Source: Barthelona sp. PAP020 (lineage: Eukaryota; Metamonada: BaSk clade). From it: 36,246 nucleotides of DNA. This document shows, piece after piece, positions 28,287-36,246 of the stretch. The translations under genes and the position numbers were made by a program. Under the pieces are notes generated by a model. That model searched no databases. It was not told the origin of the DNA and worked only from the letters and a program-made list of their open reading frames with translations. The DNA is taken from NCBI GenBank assembly GCA_040182905.1, contig JARQWU010000085.1, forward strand, positions 1 through 36,246, in the 5' to 3' direction. The first letter of the stretch is position 1. Every line of letters begins with the position of its first letter.

Positions 28287-31200
28287 ATGTGTGAGAATCT
28301 CGAAAATTATCAAAAATCTCTTCAAGACACTTTCAATGATTTTAGTAGTTTTCAAGAGTTCATTGAAAGGGTAGATTTTGATTTAATATTTATGTCTCTT
28401 TCTGAAAGCACTGTATCAATTTTAAATATTGCAAAAGAACTTAAAATTGCGTTTAAAAATGTTAAAAGTGTGCAGGAAGACGCTTTTCTGTTGTATTTTA
28501 GAATGCTCTATTTTTTAGGCATTTTTGAAGAAGTGTCAACAAAAAATTGGACAAATAGTGACTTTGAACAATATTTGCATCGTTTTGTTGAATTTTGTGA
28601 GAAAGCTAAGGTGTTGGTTGAAAATCGAATTTGTTTCAGTTTATTTGGAAAATTTGTGGATGAAAGTTATTTCGAGGATTTAAGTTGTCTGCACCATTAC
28701 CTTGATGATTTAAACCAGAATTTGAGTAATATCGAAAGCAGAAACTTTAGATTGAATTCAAAAATATTAAAGGCAATAGAAACACATGAAAACAAAATTG
28801 ACAATATTTTACGTTCAAAACAAAGTCTTCAAATGAATGAAACAATGTCATCGTTGTTTGTCGCTAAAATAGACCCTGTAGAACATGATAATAAGATGGA
28901 GGAATTACAACGAAGAGTATATGAATTTGAACATAAACTCGTCAGTTCTGGGTTTAAAGTTCCTTTTATTGATTATGACTCATTATCCATAGATGAAAAA
29001 TTAGGATCAGGTGGTTATGGCGCAGTTTATTTTGGACAACATGAATACTCTAATGTTGCCGTTAAGTTTACTTTTAAGTCAACTAAAGAACAAGTTAAGA
29101 ATGAATGCATTGCTATTACATTTCCTCATAAATTTATATGCAAAGTGTATGGTATGACATCTAAGAAAGTGAGTGGTGAAAAAAAATGGGGCATTGTAAT
29201 GGAACATTGCCCAGATACACTGAGTAAAAAGATGTCTGAAATGACTATTCTTGAGAAATTGATCAGCATGTTTCAATTGGCTTCTGCACTGAAATTTTGT
29301 CATGATGAAGGTGTAATTCATCGAGATGTCAATCCAAAGAATGTTTTGATCAGAAATAATGGAACTGCTGCTCTTTGCGATTTTGGTCTTGTTCATTCTT
29401 TTAAAACTGATAACAGGATGTCCAAAACTGGAACCTTATGTTATATGCCTCCTGAATTGGTAAATAATGTTATTTTTGCTCATCCTGGTATTGATTGCTG
29501 GGCATTTGCAACAACATATTTTGAAGTGATGACAATGTTTAAGCCTTTTGAAGGAATTCCTGATTTTAGAATTCCTCTAAAATTATACAAGGGTGAATTG
29601 CCTTTCAAAGCTAAAGATCTTCAGATGGCCATTGGATACAATTTTATATCTCAGTGTTTTAATCGTGACCCCGATAAAAGACCAATGTTTTCAGAAATAG
29701 TTGAGTATCTCGATGGGTTGATTGTTGACTTGAAAAAATGTGTTTCTTTCCTTGTTTGTGATTATTTTAAAAAACATAAATTGGATGAAAATAAGCAGGA
29801 AGAAAAGAAAAGAGTTGAATCCGCTATTTGTGATTCTTATGTGAAACATAGATTATATGAAGTTATTGTTCCAGATAATTTTTCCGAATATTGCAATACA
29901 GATACGATATATCATAGTGTGCGTGATGGAAAATTGGAAGTTGTTAAACAATGGATAAAGGCTGGAAATGAGGGTGAAACTGTTCTTTGGGAGGCTTCTT
30001 CTTGTGGGCACAGTGATATTGTCAAGCTATTGTTGGATTTTGAGGTTGATATCAACTTTTTTAGGAATACTGGTGCTTCTTCGTTGTTTGCTGCCTGTGA
30101 AAATGGGCATGTTGATGTAGTTCGAGTTCTTTTGGATAGGGGAGCTGACGTCAACAAATGCAAGATTAATGGGGTTTCACCGTTGTATATCAGTTGTTTT
30201 AAGGGATATTTGGAGATTGCTGAGATGTTGTTGGATCATGAGGCTAATATTAATTTATGTAGGGATAATGGAAGATCTCCATTGTATGTTAGTTGTCAAA
30301 ATGGTCATCTTGATGTTGCCAAAATGCTCTTGGATCATGGGGCTGATATCAACAAATGTATGAATGATGGTTGTTCTCCATTGTATGTTAGTTGTTTTAA
30401 AGGGCATGCAGATGTTGCAAAAATGCTCTTGGATTATGGGGCTGATGTTAATTTATGTAGAGACAATGGTAGGTCTCCATTGTACATCAGTTGCTTTGAA
30501 GGGCATTTTGATGTCGCCAAAATACTTTTGCCTTATGGGGCTGATATCAACAAATGTATGAATGATGGTTGTTCTCCATTGTATGTTAGTTGTTTTAAAG
30601 AGCATGCAGATGTTGCAAAAATGCTCTTGGATCATGGGGCTGATGTTAATTTATGCAGGGATAATGGCAGATCTCCATTGTATATTAGTTGCTTTGAAGG
30701 GTATCTTGATGTTGCCAAAATGCTCTTGGATCATGGGGCTGACGTTGATTTATGTATGAATGATGGTTGTTCTCCATTGTATGTTAGTTGTTTTAAAGAA
30801 CATGTTAATATGGTCAAAATGCTCTTGAATCATGGGGCTAATGTTAATTTATGTAGGGATAATGGAAGATCTCCATTGTATGTTTGTTGTCAAAATGGTT
30901 ATCTTGATGTTGCCAAAATTCTTTTGGATCATGGGGCTGATGTTAATTTATGTAGGGATAATGGTCGCTCTCCATTGTATATTAGTTGTCAAGAAGGTCA
31001 TCTTGATGTTGCCAAAATGCTCTTAGAGGATCGTAGAGTTGATGTTAATCAATGTGATAAATATGGTTGGTATCCATTGTATATTAGTTGTCGAGAAGGT
31101 CATCTTGATGTTGCCAAAATGCTCTTAGAGGATCGTAGAGTTGATGTTAATCAATGTGATAAATATGGTTACTCTCCATTGCATAGTAGTTGTCAAGAAG

Positions 31201-32144
31201 GTCATCTTGATGTTGCCGAAATGCTGTTGGATTGTGGCGCTGATATAAATTTGTGTGACGATTTTGGGGTTTCTCCATTGTTCATCAGTTGTGAATTAGG
31301 TCATCTTGATATTGCCAAAATGCTCTTGGATCATGGATCTGATGTTAATTTGTGTCCCGATGATGGTAGTTCTCCATTTTCCATCAGTTGTCAAACAGGT
31401 CATCTTGATGTTGCCAAAATGCTCTTGGATCATGGCGCTGATGTTAATTTGTGTATGAATAATGATGCTTCTCCATTGTACATCAGTTGTCAAAATGGTC
31501 ATGTTGATGTTGGTGAAATGCTCTTGGATCATGGCGCTGATGTTAATTTGTGTATGAATGATGGTGCTTCTTCATTGTATGTTAGTTGTTATCAAGGTTT
31601 TCTTGATGTTGCCAAAATGCTCTTGGATCATGGCGCTGATGTCAATTTGTGTGATAATTGTAACCGTTCTCCATTGTATGTTTGCTGTGAAAGAGGTCAT
31701 CTTGATGTTGCCAAAATGCTCTTGGATAATGGGGCTGATGCTACTTTGTCCATGAATGATGGTCTATCTCCATTACATATTAGCTGCGACAAGGGTCATC
31801 TTGAACTTATAAATATTCTATTGGATAATGGTGTTAATGTTGATTTATGTGCAGAAAATTACACCTCTTCATTGCATGTCAGTTGTATGAATGGAAATTT
31901 TGATGTTACCAAAATTTTGTTGGAAAAAGGGGCAAATGTTAGTTTATGCATGAAAGATGGAGCTTCACCTTTGCATCTGTGTTGTGCAAACAATTTTTGT
32001 GATATTGCCAAATTACTTTTGAAACATGGCGCGAATGCTAATATGCTGTGTGATGATCTTACCCCATTAGATATTTGCAATAAAAATGGCTTTAATGAGC
32101 TTGCTCACATACTCATGGAACATGAACAGAAAGATAGCATTTGA
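28287..32144 (+). CDS. Protein kinase-ankyrin repeat fusion protein
   Basis: 1285 residues from the ATG at 28287, no intron. Residues 1-215 are a helical N-terminal domain of unknown type, with coiled coil near 200-220. Residues about 232-480 are a kinase domain: GSGGYGAVYFG (240), VAVKF with Lys260, IHRDVNPKNVL (345, with VN instead of the usual LK), CDFGLVHS (365) and PPE (388), most like TKL or RIP-type kinases; the catalytic Asp, DFG and Lys remain, so activity is possible. From about residue 542 to 1275 are about 22 ankyrin repeats of 33 residues, many nearly identical (SPLYISCQNGHLDVAKMLLD type). The repeats probably bind partner proteins. It is not a core gene and looks like a member of an expanded signalling family. 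Substrate unknown. Confidence 0.92.
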   Translation: MCENLENYQKSLQDTFNDFSSFQEFIERVDFDLIFMSLSESTVSILNIAKELKIAFKNVKSVQEDAFLLYFRMLYFLGIFEEVSTKNWTNSDFEQYLHRFVEFCEKAKVLVENRICFSLFGKFVDESYFEDLSCLHHYLDDLNQNLSNIESRNFRLNSKILKAIETHENKIDNILRSKQSLQMNETMSSLFVAKIDPVEHDNKMEELQRRVYEFEHKLVSSGFKVPFIDYDSLSIDEKLGSGGYGAVYFGQHEYSNVAVKFTFKSTKEQVKNECIAITFPHKFICKVYGMTSKKVSGEKKWGIVMEHCPDTLSKKMSEMTILEKLISMFQLASALKFCHDEGVIHRDVNPKNVLIRNNGTAALCDFGLVHSFKTDNRMSKTGTLCYMPPELVNNVIFAHPGIDCWAFATTYFEVMTMFKPFEGIPDFRIPLKLYKGELPFKAKDLQMAIGYNFISQCFNRDPDKRPMFSEIVEYLDGLIVDLKKCVSFLVCDYFKKHKLDENKQEEKKRVESAICDSYVKHRLYEVIVPDNFSEYCNTDTIYHSVRDGKLEVVKQWIKAGNEGETVLWEASSCGHSDIVKLLLDFEVDINFFRNTGASSLFAACENGHVDVVRVLLDRGADVNKCKINGVSPLYISCFKGYLEIAEMLLDHEANINLCRDNGRSPLYVSCQNGHLDVAKMLLDHGADINKCMNDGCSPLYVSCFKGHADVAKMLLDYGADVNLCRDNGRSPLYISCFEGHFDVAKILLPYGADINKCMNDGCSPLYVSCFKEHADVAKMLLDHGADVNLCRDNGRSPLYISCFEGYLDVAKMLLDHGADVDLCMNDGCSPLYVSCFKEHVNMVKMLLNHGANVNLCRDNGRSPLYVCCQNGYLDVAKILLDHGADVNLCRDNGRSPLYISCQEGHLDVAKMLLEDRRVDVNQCDKYGWYPLYISCREGHLDVAKMLLEDRRVDVNQCDKYGYSPLHSSCQEGHLDVAEMLLDCGADINLCDDFGVSPLFISCELGHLDIAKMLLDHGSDVNLCPDDGSSPFSISCQTGHLDVAKMLLDHGADVNLCMNNDASPLYISCQNGHVDVGEMLLDHGADVNLCMNDGASSLYVSCYQGFLDVAKMLLDHGADVNLCDNCNRSPLYVCCERGHLDVAKMLLDNGADATLSMNDGLSPLHISCDKGHLELINILLDNGVNVDLCAENYTSSLHVSCMNGNFDVTKILLEKGANVSLCMKDGASPLHLCCANNFCDIAKLLLKHGANANMLCDDLTPLDICNKNGFNELAHILMEHEQKDSI
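29910..32110 (+). repeat. Tandem ankyrin-coding repeats with higher-order units
   Basis: Units of 99 bases repeat about 22 times inside the kinase-ankyrin gene. From about 30250 to 30860 they alternate as pairs, giving a 198-base period (RDNGRSPLY and MNDGCSPLY repeats in turn). At 31025-31230 a 102-base unit is doubled (LEDRRVDVNQC twice, 34 residues). From about 31220 onward single 99-base units are again similar to each other. Confidence 0.9.
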
Positions 32145-32409
32145 GACAGTATGTGTTGTGAAAGTAAGTCTGGTGGTTGTTGTATTGTTTGTAAATATTA
32201 TTTTCTTTCTTTTTTCTTCTTGAGGAACGATTGTGGCATTTGATGTTTGTATCCATTCTAAAGCACATGAAAGAGTTGTTTGAAATGCTGAGTTGAAAAA
32301 TTACCCAACATGATGTCAATGCAGCATATTTAGCAGATTCAGCAGTTTAACCAAATAAGTGTGAACGACTAGCGGTTATGCTACTGGTAACTCTTATTAT
32401 ACTTTTATT

Positions 32410-32439
32410 CAGTGTCGATACTAAGCTTCGACATCACTG
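32410..32439. repeat. Imperfect inverted repeat in the long intergenic region
   Basis: CAGTG TCGA, a nine-base loop, TCGA, a three-base bulge and CACTG could fold as a short hairpin on either strand. It has no T-tail to suggest a terminator and no partner copy seen in the window. Confidence 0.4.
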
Positions 32440-33448
32440 TTTACATATTCTTTCTGAGGAAAAAGGAAATAGGAGCTGTCTGTAGTATTTAGCCAAATCT
32501 TTGTCACACACTGTGTGCTTTAAAACTCACTTTGAAAGAGCTGGATTTTCTTTCAATGTGATATTGGACAACTTTTGGAGATTGATCAACGATTAATTCA
32601 ATTTCCTTTTTGTCAAAGATAATTCCTTTATTCTCTCTTTCAATCTGTTGATCTTTAAGAAAAGAAAGACTGGACAAAACAAAGAGTCAGTTAATTGGTT
32701 GAAAATATTCCGAATTCCACTTGAAGAATTTCTGAAAGAAAAATAATGATTGAAGAAATGTGTGATAATTGTTGCCTGAATATTCAACTTCAAATTTCTG
32801 TTCCAAACCAGAACGGAGTACCTCGTTTAAATTGAATGTACAAGTCAACAAAAGAGAATGATACACCGAAGGAAACTTCAGAAATGAATGGTATTTTGAA
32901 AGCTAAACAAAGATCAAAACCAAAGTCAAATTCTTTTATGTTATTTCAACAAATTTGCAATAATAATGGAATAAAATTTTCCATTCATCCACAGAACTGT
33001 AGTTTGACTCTCTTTGGATTTCAATGATTTTTATTCTGGTTCAAACTGATTCCTGTTCTAAAAGGGTTTTAAAACAAGGGCTATGAGTAAACAAAGGTTC
33101 TAAGCAAATCATCAACTTAAATGATAATATGTTTATTCTTTATATAAACATAATCATTGATTTCTTGTCACAAAAAACAATAAACCAAAAATGAAGGTTG
33201 AGACCGAGGGCCTTTATTTCTATCTCCCTTTTCAAAAAATAAAAAATAATATTTGATCTCGTCAAATAAGTTTTCATTTACGTTTATAGACGCCCTGATT
33301 ATCGCAATAGAGAGATATAATCACATACGTAGACAAAGTTTCCAGCATTGGAAGTGATCAGTAACAATCGTTTTGGCGGTAAAGTGAAAAGGATTTACAT
33401 TAGTTTTATTTTATGCTCTGTACAGCAAGCCCACATTTTGAGATTACG

Positions 33449-33469
33449 TTTTTTTTTTTTTTTTTTTTT
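33449..33469 (+). repeat. Homopolymer tract of 21 T
   Basis: A run of T (33449-33469) directly followed by A6. It sits 190 bases beyond the stop of the minus-strand eIF2D gene. It may be an unstable tract or part of the 3' flank of that gene. Confidence 0.8.
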
Positions 33470-33657
33470 AAAAAAGAGAAGACTACCTTTCGACATCAAT
33501 TACGCTCAAGACAAGTTCAATCACCCCAATAAAATCCCAAGCTCTCAGAAACAAAGTCTATAAACAAAAAAAATTTATAAATGAAAAATCTGTTAATGAC
33601 TTTATAAGAACCATTCTAAAATGCCTGCAGGTTTTGAAACAAAATAATTGAAAGAAC

Positions 33658-35484
33658 CTAACTTAATCTACCTGCTCTGGTCAAAGCTTTTTTGGTTTTT
33701 TGAGACATATCCACAACAATATTATCTCTGGGAATACCATATCTACCAGTCAAACAGTCGATGATCTCCAATTCAAAATATCCATTAATAACAACAACAT
33801 CTTCCGATTTTTGAGCAACTTCAATATGTTCAACAAATGTGTTCGCATTAAAAAGTTTCTTAATATCTTCTTTAAAAAATTCAACAGGAATTAAATAGCT
33901 ATCTAAGCCTTGAACTGAAGTTTGGAATTTCTTTCCTATCCTATTCACCACGGTTATCTTAATGGTCTCTAAAACACCTCTCTTTGGTTTGACAGAACCA
34001 TTTCTCATTGTGAATAAAACGTAAGGTGCTAAACGTGCAATGTATCTTTCACTAACAGTTTGTTTAGGAACAAGATCAGGGGCTCTCTTGGAATTTTGGA
34101 ACAACAAGGCTTTTAACTCGGCGTCAATAATGATTTGACCGGGATCATTAACATCCTTTAGATGATACATATCCACATATTTTTTCAAGTATAAAGCACT
34201 CTCTGCCATTGTAAAAAAGGTAGATTGAAGTGTAATAGCTCTTCTTTCAAGCCATAATTGTTTGGCGTCTTCATCAAGATTTAATTCATTCTTCTCCTCC
34301 TCAGGAAGTTCAGCAAAATCAATTTTTGCCAAAAACTTTGACAGATCGGTACGAGGTTGATATCTGTTATTGATAGCCCGAATCAGGTATTGATCTTCGT
34401 CATTCTCACTCTTCTCTCCAATCCTAATTCCAATCTTAATCAACATCTTAGCACAATTCTTCATTAAATCAGTATCACGATGAATTGCTGCTAATTGTGC
34501 AATACCTTTCGCATTTTCCATCATTGTAATGGTCCCTAATGCAGCCAATTCTTCAAAAACCTCAGGGGTAACAATGGTGTTCAGGAACTTAATAATCTGA
34601 TGTTGATTGATACGAGCTAACAATGATTGAATTAGGTAAGGTAACTCGGAGGAATGTAATTCAGTCAAACAATAAGCTGTTGCAACAACAATTGGCTCAA
34701 TATATTTAACTTTGGTGCTTTCATCACTTGTAGCATCAATTTGCTCATCATTTTCAACATTCTCCACATTCTCAGCATTTTCAGTATTTTCACTTTCAAC
34801 ATCTGGTTCAACCTTTTCACTCTTAGCATTGTCTTCGTCTTTCACTCCAACAGCAATATCAATTTCAGTTTTAACTGCACGATCAATGGGATTGACTCCA
34901 GCAGGAATTTGTCGAGGACCTAACTCCCACAAATAGTCATTCAAATTGTGAAGCATCAAAACTGCTTTTCCTTTGGTGTTGCTCATAACAGCTTCAGTCA
35001 ATTCATCAGAAGAAAATTCAGATACTCCAACAGCAACAGGTAATTCAGCACCATCAACAGTAATCGCAACAACTTCACCTTTTTTAAAAGTTTCTAAACC
35101 TTCTGAGGGGATAACTACACCAGGAATCATTAAATCTGGAGCATTACTCTTAGTAACGAAACGAACAACATCAGGACGGATGGGAACAATAGGAAGTCGA
35201 AAACCAGTGTTATAAATGGTATATAACGTAGGTGTCGAATAATCATGTTGATTTCTATCAAAAAATAAAGGTAAATAATCATTTTTTGTTGTTTTTTCTG
35301 CATAAACATATACCTTGTTATCTAATCTGTTCTTAAATAATTTTCCTGCATCTGAAGGAACTGCATTATCAATTGAAGCTGATGATGCAGTGGGATACTC
35401 TTCAGCTAACCATTTCTTTAATTTCCTACTCACAGATTGTTTAGCCGCAACTTGAGTTTTAAATCTAACAGGTTTGGAGAACAT
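33658..35484 (-). CDS. EIF2D: Translation factor eIF2D (ligatin)
   Basis: 608 residues from the ATG at 35484, slightly longer than human eIF2D (584). eIF2D delivers tRNA to the 40S subunit without GTP and helps recycle ribosomes. The start MFSKPVRFKTQ and the SVSRKLKKWL helix match the family; a PUA-type domain follows (APDLMIPGVVIPSEGLETFKKGEVVAITV), then KGKAVLMLHNLNDYLWELG. A Glu/Asn-rich insert (about 220-255, NVENVENDEQ) separates this from a winged-helix region (VVATAYCLTELHSSELPYLIQ). A SWIB/MDM2-like part (about 390-490) and a C-terminal SUI1 domain (ITVVNRIGKKFQTSVQGLDSY ... GYFELEIIDCLTGRYGIPRD) complete the standard layout. Identity is firm. Confidence 0.94.
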   Translation of the reverse strand: MFSKPVRFKTQVAAKQSVSRKLKKWLAEEYPTASSASIDNAVPSDAGKLFKNRLDNKVYVYAEKTTKNDYLPLFFDRNQHDYSTPTLYTIYNTGFRLPIVPIRPDVVRFVTKSNAPDLMIPGVVIPSEGLETFKKGEVVAITVDGAELPVAVGVSEFSSDELTEAVMSNTKGKAVLMLHNLNDYLWELGPRQIPAGVNPIDRAVKTEIDIAVGVKDEDNAKSEKVEPDVESENTENAENVENVENDEQIDATSDESTKVKYIEPIVVATAYCLTELHSSELPYLIQSLLARINQHQIIKFLNTIVTPEVFEELAALGTITMMENAKGIAQLAAIHRDTDLMKNCAKMLIKIGIRIGEKSENDEDQYLIRAINNRYQPRTDLSKFLAKIDFAELPEEEKNELNLDEDAKQLWLERRAITLQSTFFTMAESALYLKKYVDMYHLKDVNDPGQIIIDAELKALLFQNSKRAPDLVPKQTVSERYIARLAPYVLFTMRNGSVKPKRGVLETIKITVVNRIGKKFQTSVQGLDSYLIPVEFFKEDIKKLFNANTFVEHIEVAQKSEDVVVINGYFELEIIDCLTGRYGIPRDNIVVDMSQKTKKALTRAGRLS

Positions 35485-35644
35485 TTTTCTTTGACAAAAC
35501 CCAAAAACAAAATTGACAGTTTTCGGAAATTATTTTTTCTACCAAAGCGTTTATATCACTAATGAAATTTTAATTTATTTATGATTGCCTAATATAAAGG
35601 AACTTCCCACAAAAAAAAAACATTTCGTTATTTTCTCAAATGAA

Positions 35645-35923
35645 ATGATGCATTCCTTAAAACAAGAAATATCACAAGAACTAAATGATTTAGCTCATAT
35701 ACTAAAAGAACAAAATGACCAAGAAATTAACAAACTTTCGTTATCTTTCGATTCTTTAGAATTTAATGCCAAAATTGATGCAATTGATGCTACACTTGAA
35801 ACTTTAGAAGATTTATATCAAGAAGAATTAGCTTTGATGAAGTTAGCAGAACAAGCTGGTATCATAAATAATGATTCTGAAGAATCATTACATTCAAAGG
35901 AAGAAACAATAAAAGATCAATAG
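35645..35923 (+). CDS. Small coiled-coil hypothetical protein
   Basis: 92 residues from the first ATG (35645). The frame is open about 60 bases further upstream but has no ATG there, so an upstream exon is possible. It is acidic and mostly one coiled coil (MMHSLKQEISQELNDL ... IDAIDATLETLEDLYQEEL) with a Ser/Glu-rich end. The size and form recall small subunits of BLOC-1/BORC-type or cytoskeletal complexes, but no signature proves it. It is divergent from eIF2D (160 bases between starts) and convergent with eS25 (46 bases). Confidence 0.6.
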   Translation: MMHSLKQEISQELNDLAHILKEQNDQEINKLSLSFDSLEFNAKIDAIDATLETLEDLYQEELALMKLAEQAGIINNDSEESLHSKEETIKDQ

Positions 35924-35969
35924 ATGTCAAATCATTTATTCAAAAACCGTAAAAAAAATAATAATTTTT

Positions 35970-36245
35970 TTAATTTTCGTTTTCAATTTCCTCATTATCT
36001 TGACCGACACGAGCATAAACATGACCAGTTTGATCACGGACAATAGGCTTTAAAATACCATCCTTAGCTAATTGACGGAGGCATGCACGAGCGACAGACA
36101 TGTTAACTTTGTATGTTTCAGCAACAGAAGCAGGAGTGACCATTCTCTTCTTTTGCATATCCTTTAAGAAAATGTCATAGGTTAATTTACCTTCAGTATC
36201 GAAAGCAACTTTGTAATTTTTCTTTTCAGTTTCAGATCTGACGTT
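35970..36245 (-). CDS. RPS25: Ribosomal protein eS25, C-terminal part (5' end outside window)
   Basis: The last 91 residues are seen; the gene continues beyond the window. The winged-helix core is clear: NYKVAFDTEGKLTYDIFLKDM, then RMVTPASVAETYKVNMSVARACLRQLAKDGILKPIV and HVYARV, matching the eS25 pattern ([24 protein letters not shown] ... Q.IYTR). eS25 sits in the head of the small subunit and is needed for some internal-entry translation. The tail NEEIENEN is acidic and longer than in animals. Confidence 0.93.
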   Translation of the reverse strand, partial: NVRSETEKKNYKVAFDTEGKLTYDIFLKDMQKKRMVTPASVAETYKVNMSVARACLRQLAKDGILKPIVRDQTGHVYARVGQDNEEIENEN

Positions 36246-36246
36246 C

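Larger units (their letters stand above)
32145..33657. other. 1.5-kb intergenic region without a convincing gene
   Basis: The largest gap in the window. An ATG-started 63-codon ORF at 32836-33027 has a lysine-rich, low-content sequence and no motif. A small inverted repeat (CAGTG-TCGA ... TCGA-CAT-CACTG) lies at 32410-32439, and a run of 21 T lies at 33449-33469. The composition is less AT-extreme than other gaps, so an unlisted RNA gene is possible, but I see no tRNA, snRNA or snoRNA signature. Confidence 0.5.

Noticed and set aside
30169-31755. Regular short ORFs in a second plus frame and on the minus strand
   Set aside because: They repeat at 198 bases because the ankyrin DNA repeats; they are shadows of the kinase-ankyrin gene.
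29910-32110. Regularly spaced near-identical units that might suggest a CRISPR-like array
   Set aside because: The units are coding, contiguous and in frame as ankyrin repeats, with no spacers between them.
32836-33027. Plus-strand ORF of 63 codons in the long gap
   Set aside because: Lysine/serine-rich with no recognised domain; chance ORFs of this size are expected in 1.5 kb.
1-36246. A clustered, multi-gene defence or biosynthetic system
   Set aside because: Genes are of unrelated function on alternating strands with separate promoters; the two bacterial-type genes are 12 kb apart and not linked by pathway.

Overview
This window comes from the nuclear genome of a protist. The DNA is AT-rich, most genes are intronless and closely packed on both strands, and all three standard stop codons end recognisable genes (TAA for PUM3, TAG for the hydrogenase, TGA for the cyclophilin). 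The products are eukaryotic core proteins: DNA polymerase epsilon, RAD17, an AMPK/SNF1 kinase, eIF2D, ribosomal protein eS25, PUM3/Puf6, SYS1 and a SAS-6 head domain. The [FeFe] hydrogenase, with a possible organelle leader, points to an anaerobic or microaerophilic cell. The SAS-6-like protein points to a basal body or flagellum. A stand-alone histidine phosphotransfer (HPt) protein implies eukaryotic two-component signalling. Two introns are well supported (40 and 45 bases), both with a TACTAAC-like branch site, and a third 30-base intron is plausible. I could not fix the lineage; a flagellate of the excavate/heterolobosean kind would fit, and no trichomonad-type initiator motif stands out before the start codons I looked at.

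Layout: 2-571 is the end of a TLDc-domain gene. 665-2848 (minus) is PUM3/Puf6. 2939-4643 (minus) is the AMPK-like kinase, head-to-head with the [FeFe] hydrogenase (4738-6534, plus). 6535-7389 has no convincing gene. 7390-9084 (minus) is a long coiled-coil protein. 9319-9798 (minus) is a cyclophilin whose active site is lost. About 9847-10554 (plus) is a bacterial-type MobA-like nucleotidyltransferase. 10901-18235 (minus) is the DNA polymerase epsilon catalytic subunit. 18321-18761 (plus) is SYS1. 19387-20088 (minus) has two SUMO-interaction-like motifs. 20189-20692 (minus) is a Vip1/BPA1-like RRM protein. 20773-22227 (plus) is RAD17, whose stop codon abuts that of a WbuC-type cupin (22228-22713, minus). 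22988-23188 is a small ORF, followed by the SAS-6-like protein (23461-24135), the HPt protein (24409-24840), an unrecognised probable beta-propeller protein (25004-27463), and a kinase-ankyrin protein (28287-32144). After 1.5 kb without a clear gene come eIF2D (33658-35484, minus), a small coiled-coil ORF (35645-35923) and the end of eS25 (35970-36245, minus).

The genes do not form an operon or one pathway. They are independently transcribed housekeeping and accessory genes, often divergent with under 100 bases between start codons or convergent with very short gaps. I saw no tRNA, rRNA, CRISPR array or transposon. The unusual items are the MobA-like and WbuC-like genes (both of bacterial family type), the kinase-ankyrin gene with two differently written blocks of recent repeat amplification, the very short SAS-6-like protein, the pseudo-enzyme cyclophilin, and the tiny introns. 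I found no convincing new multi-gene system.
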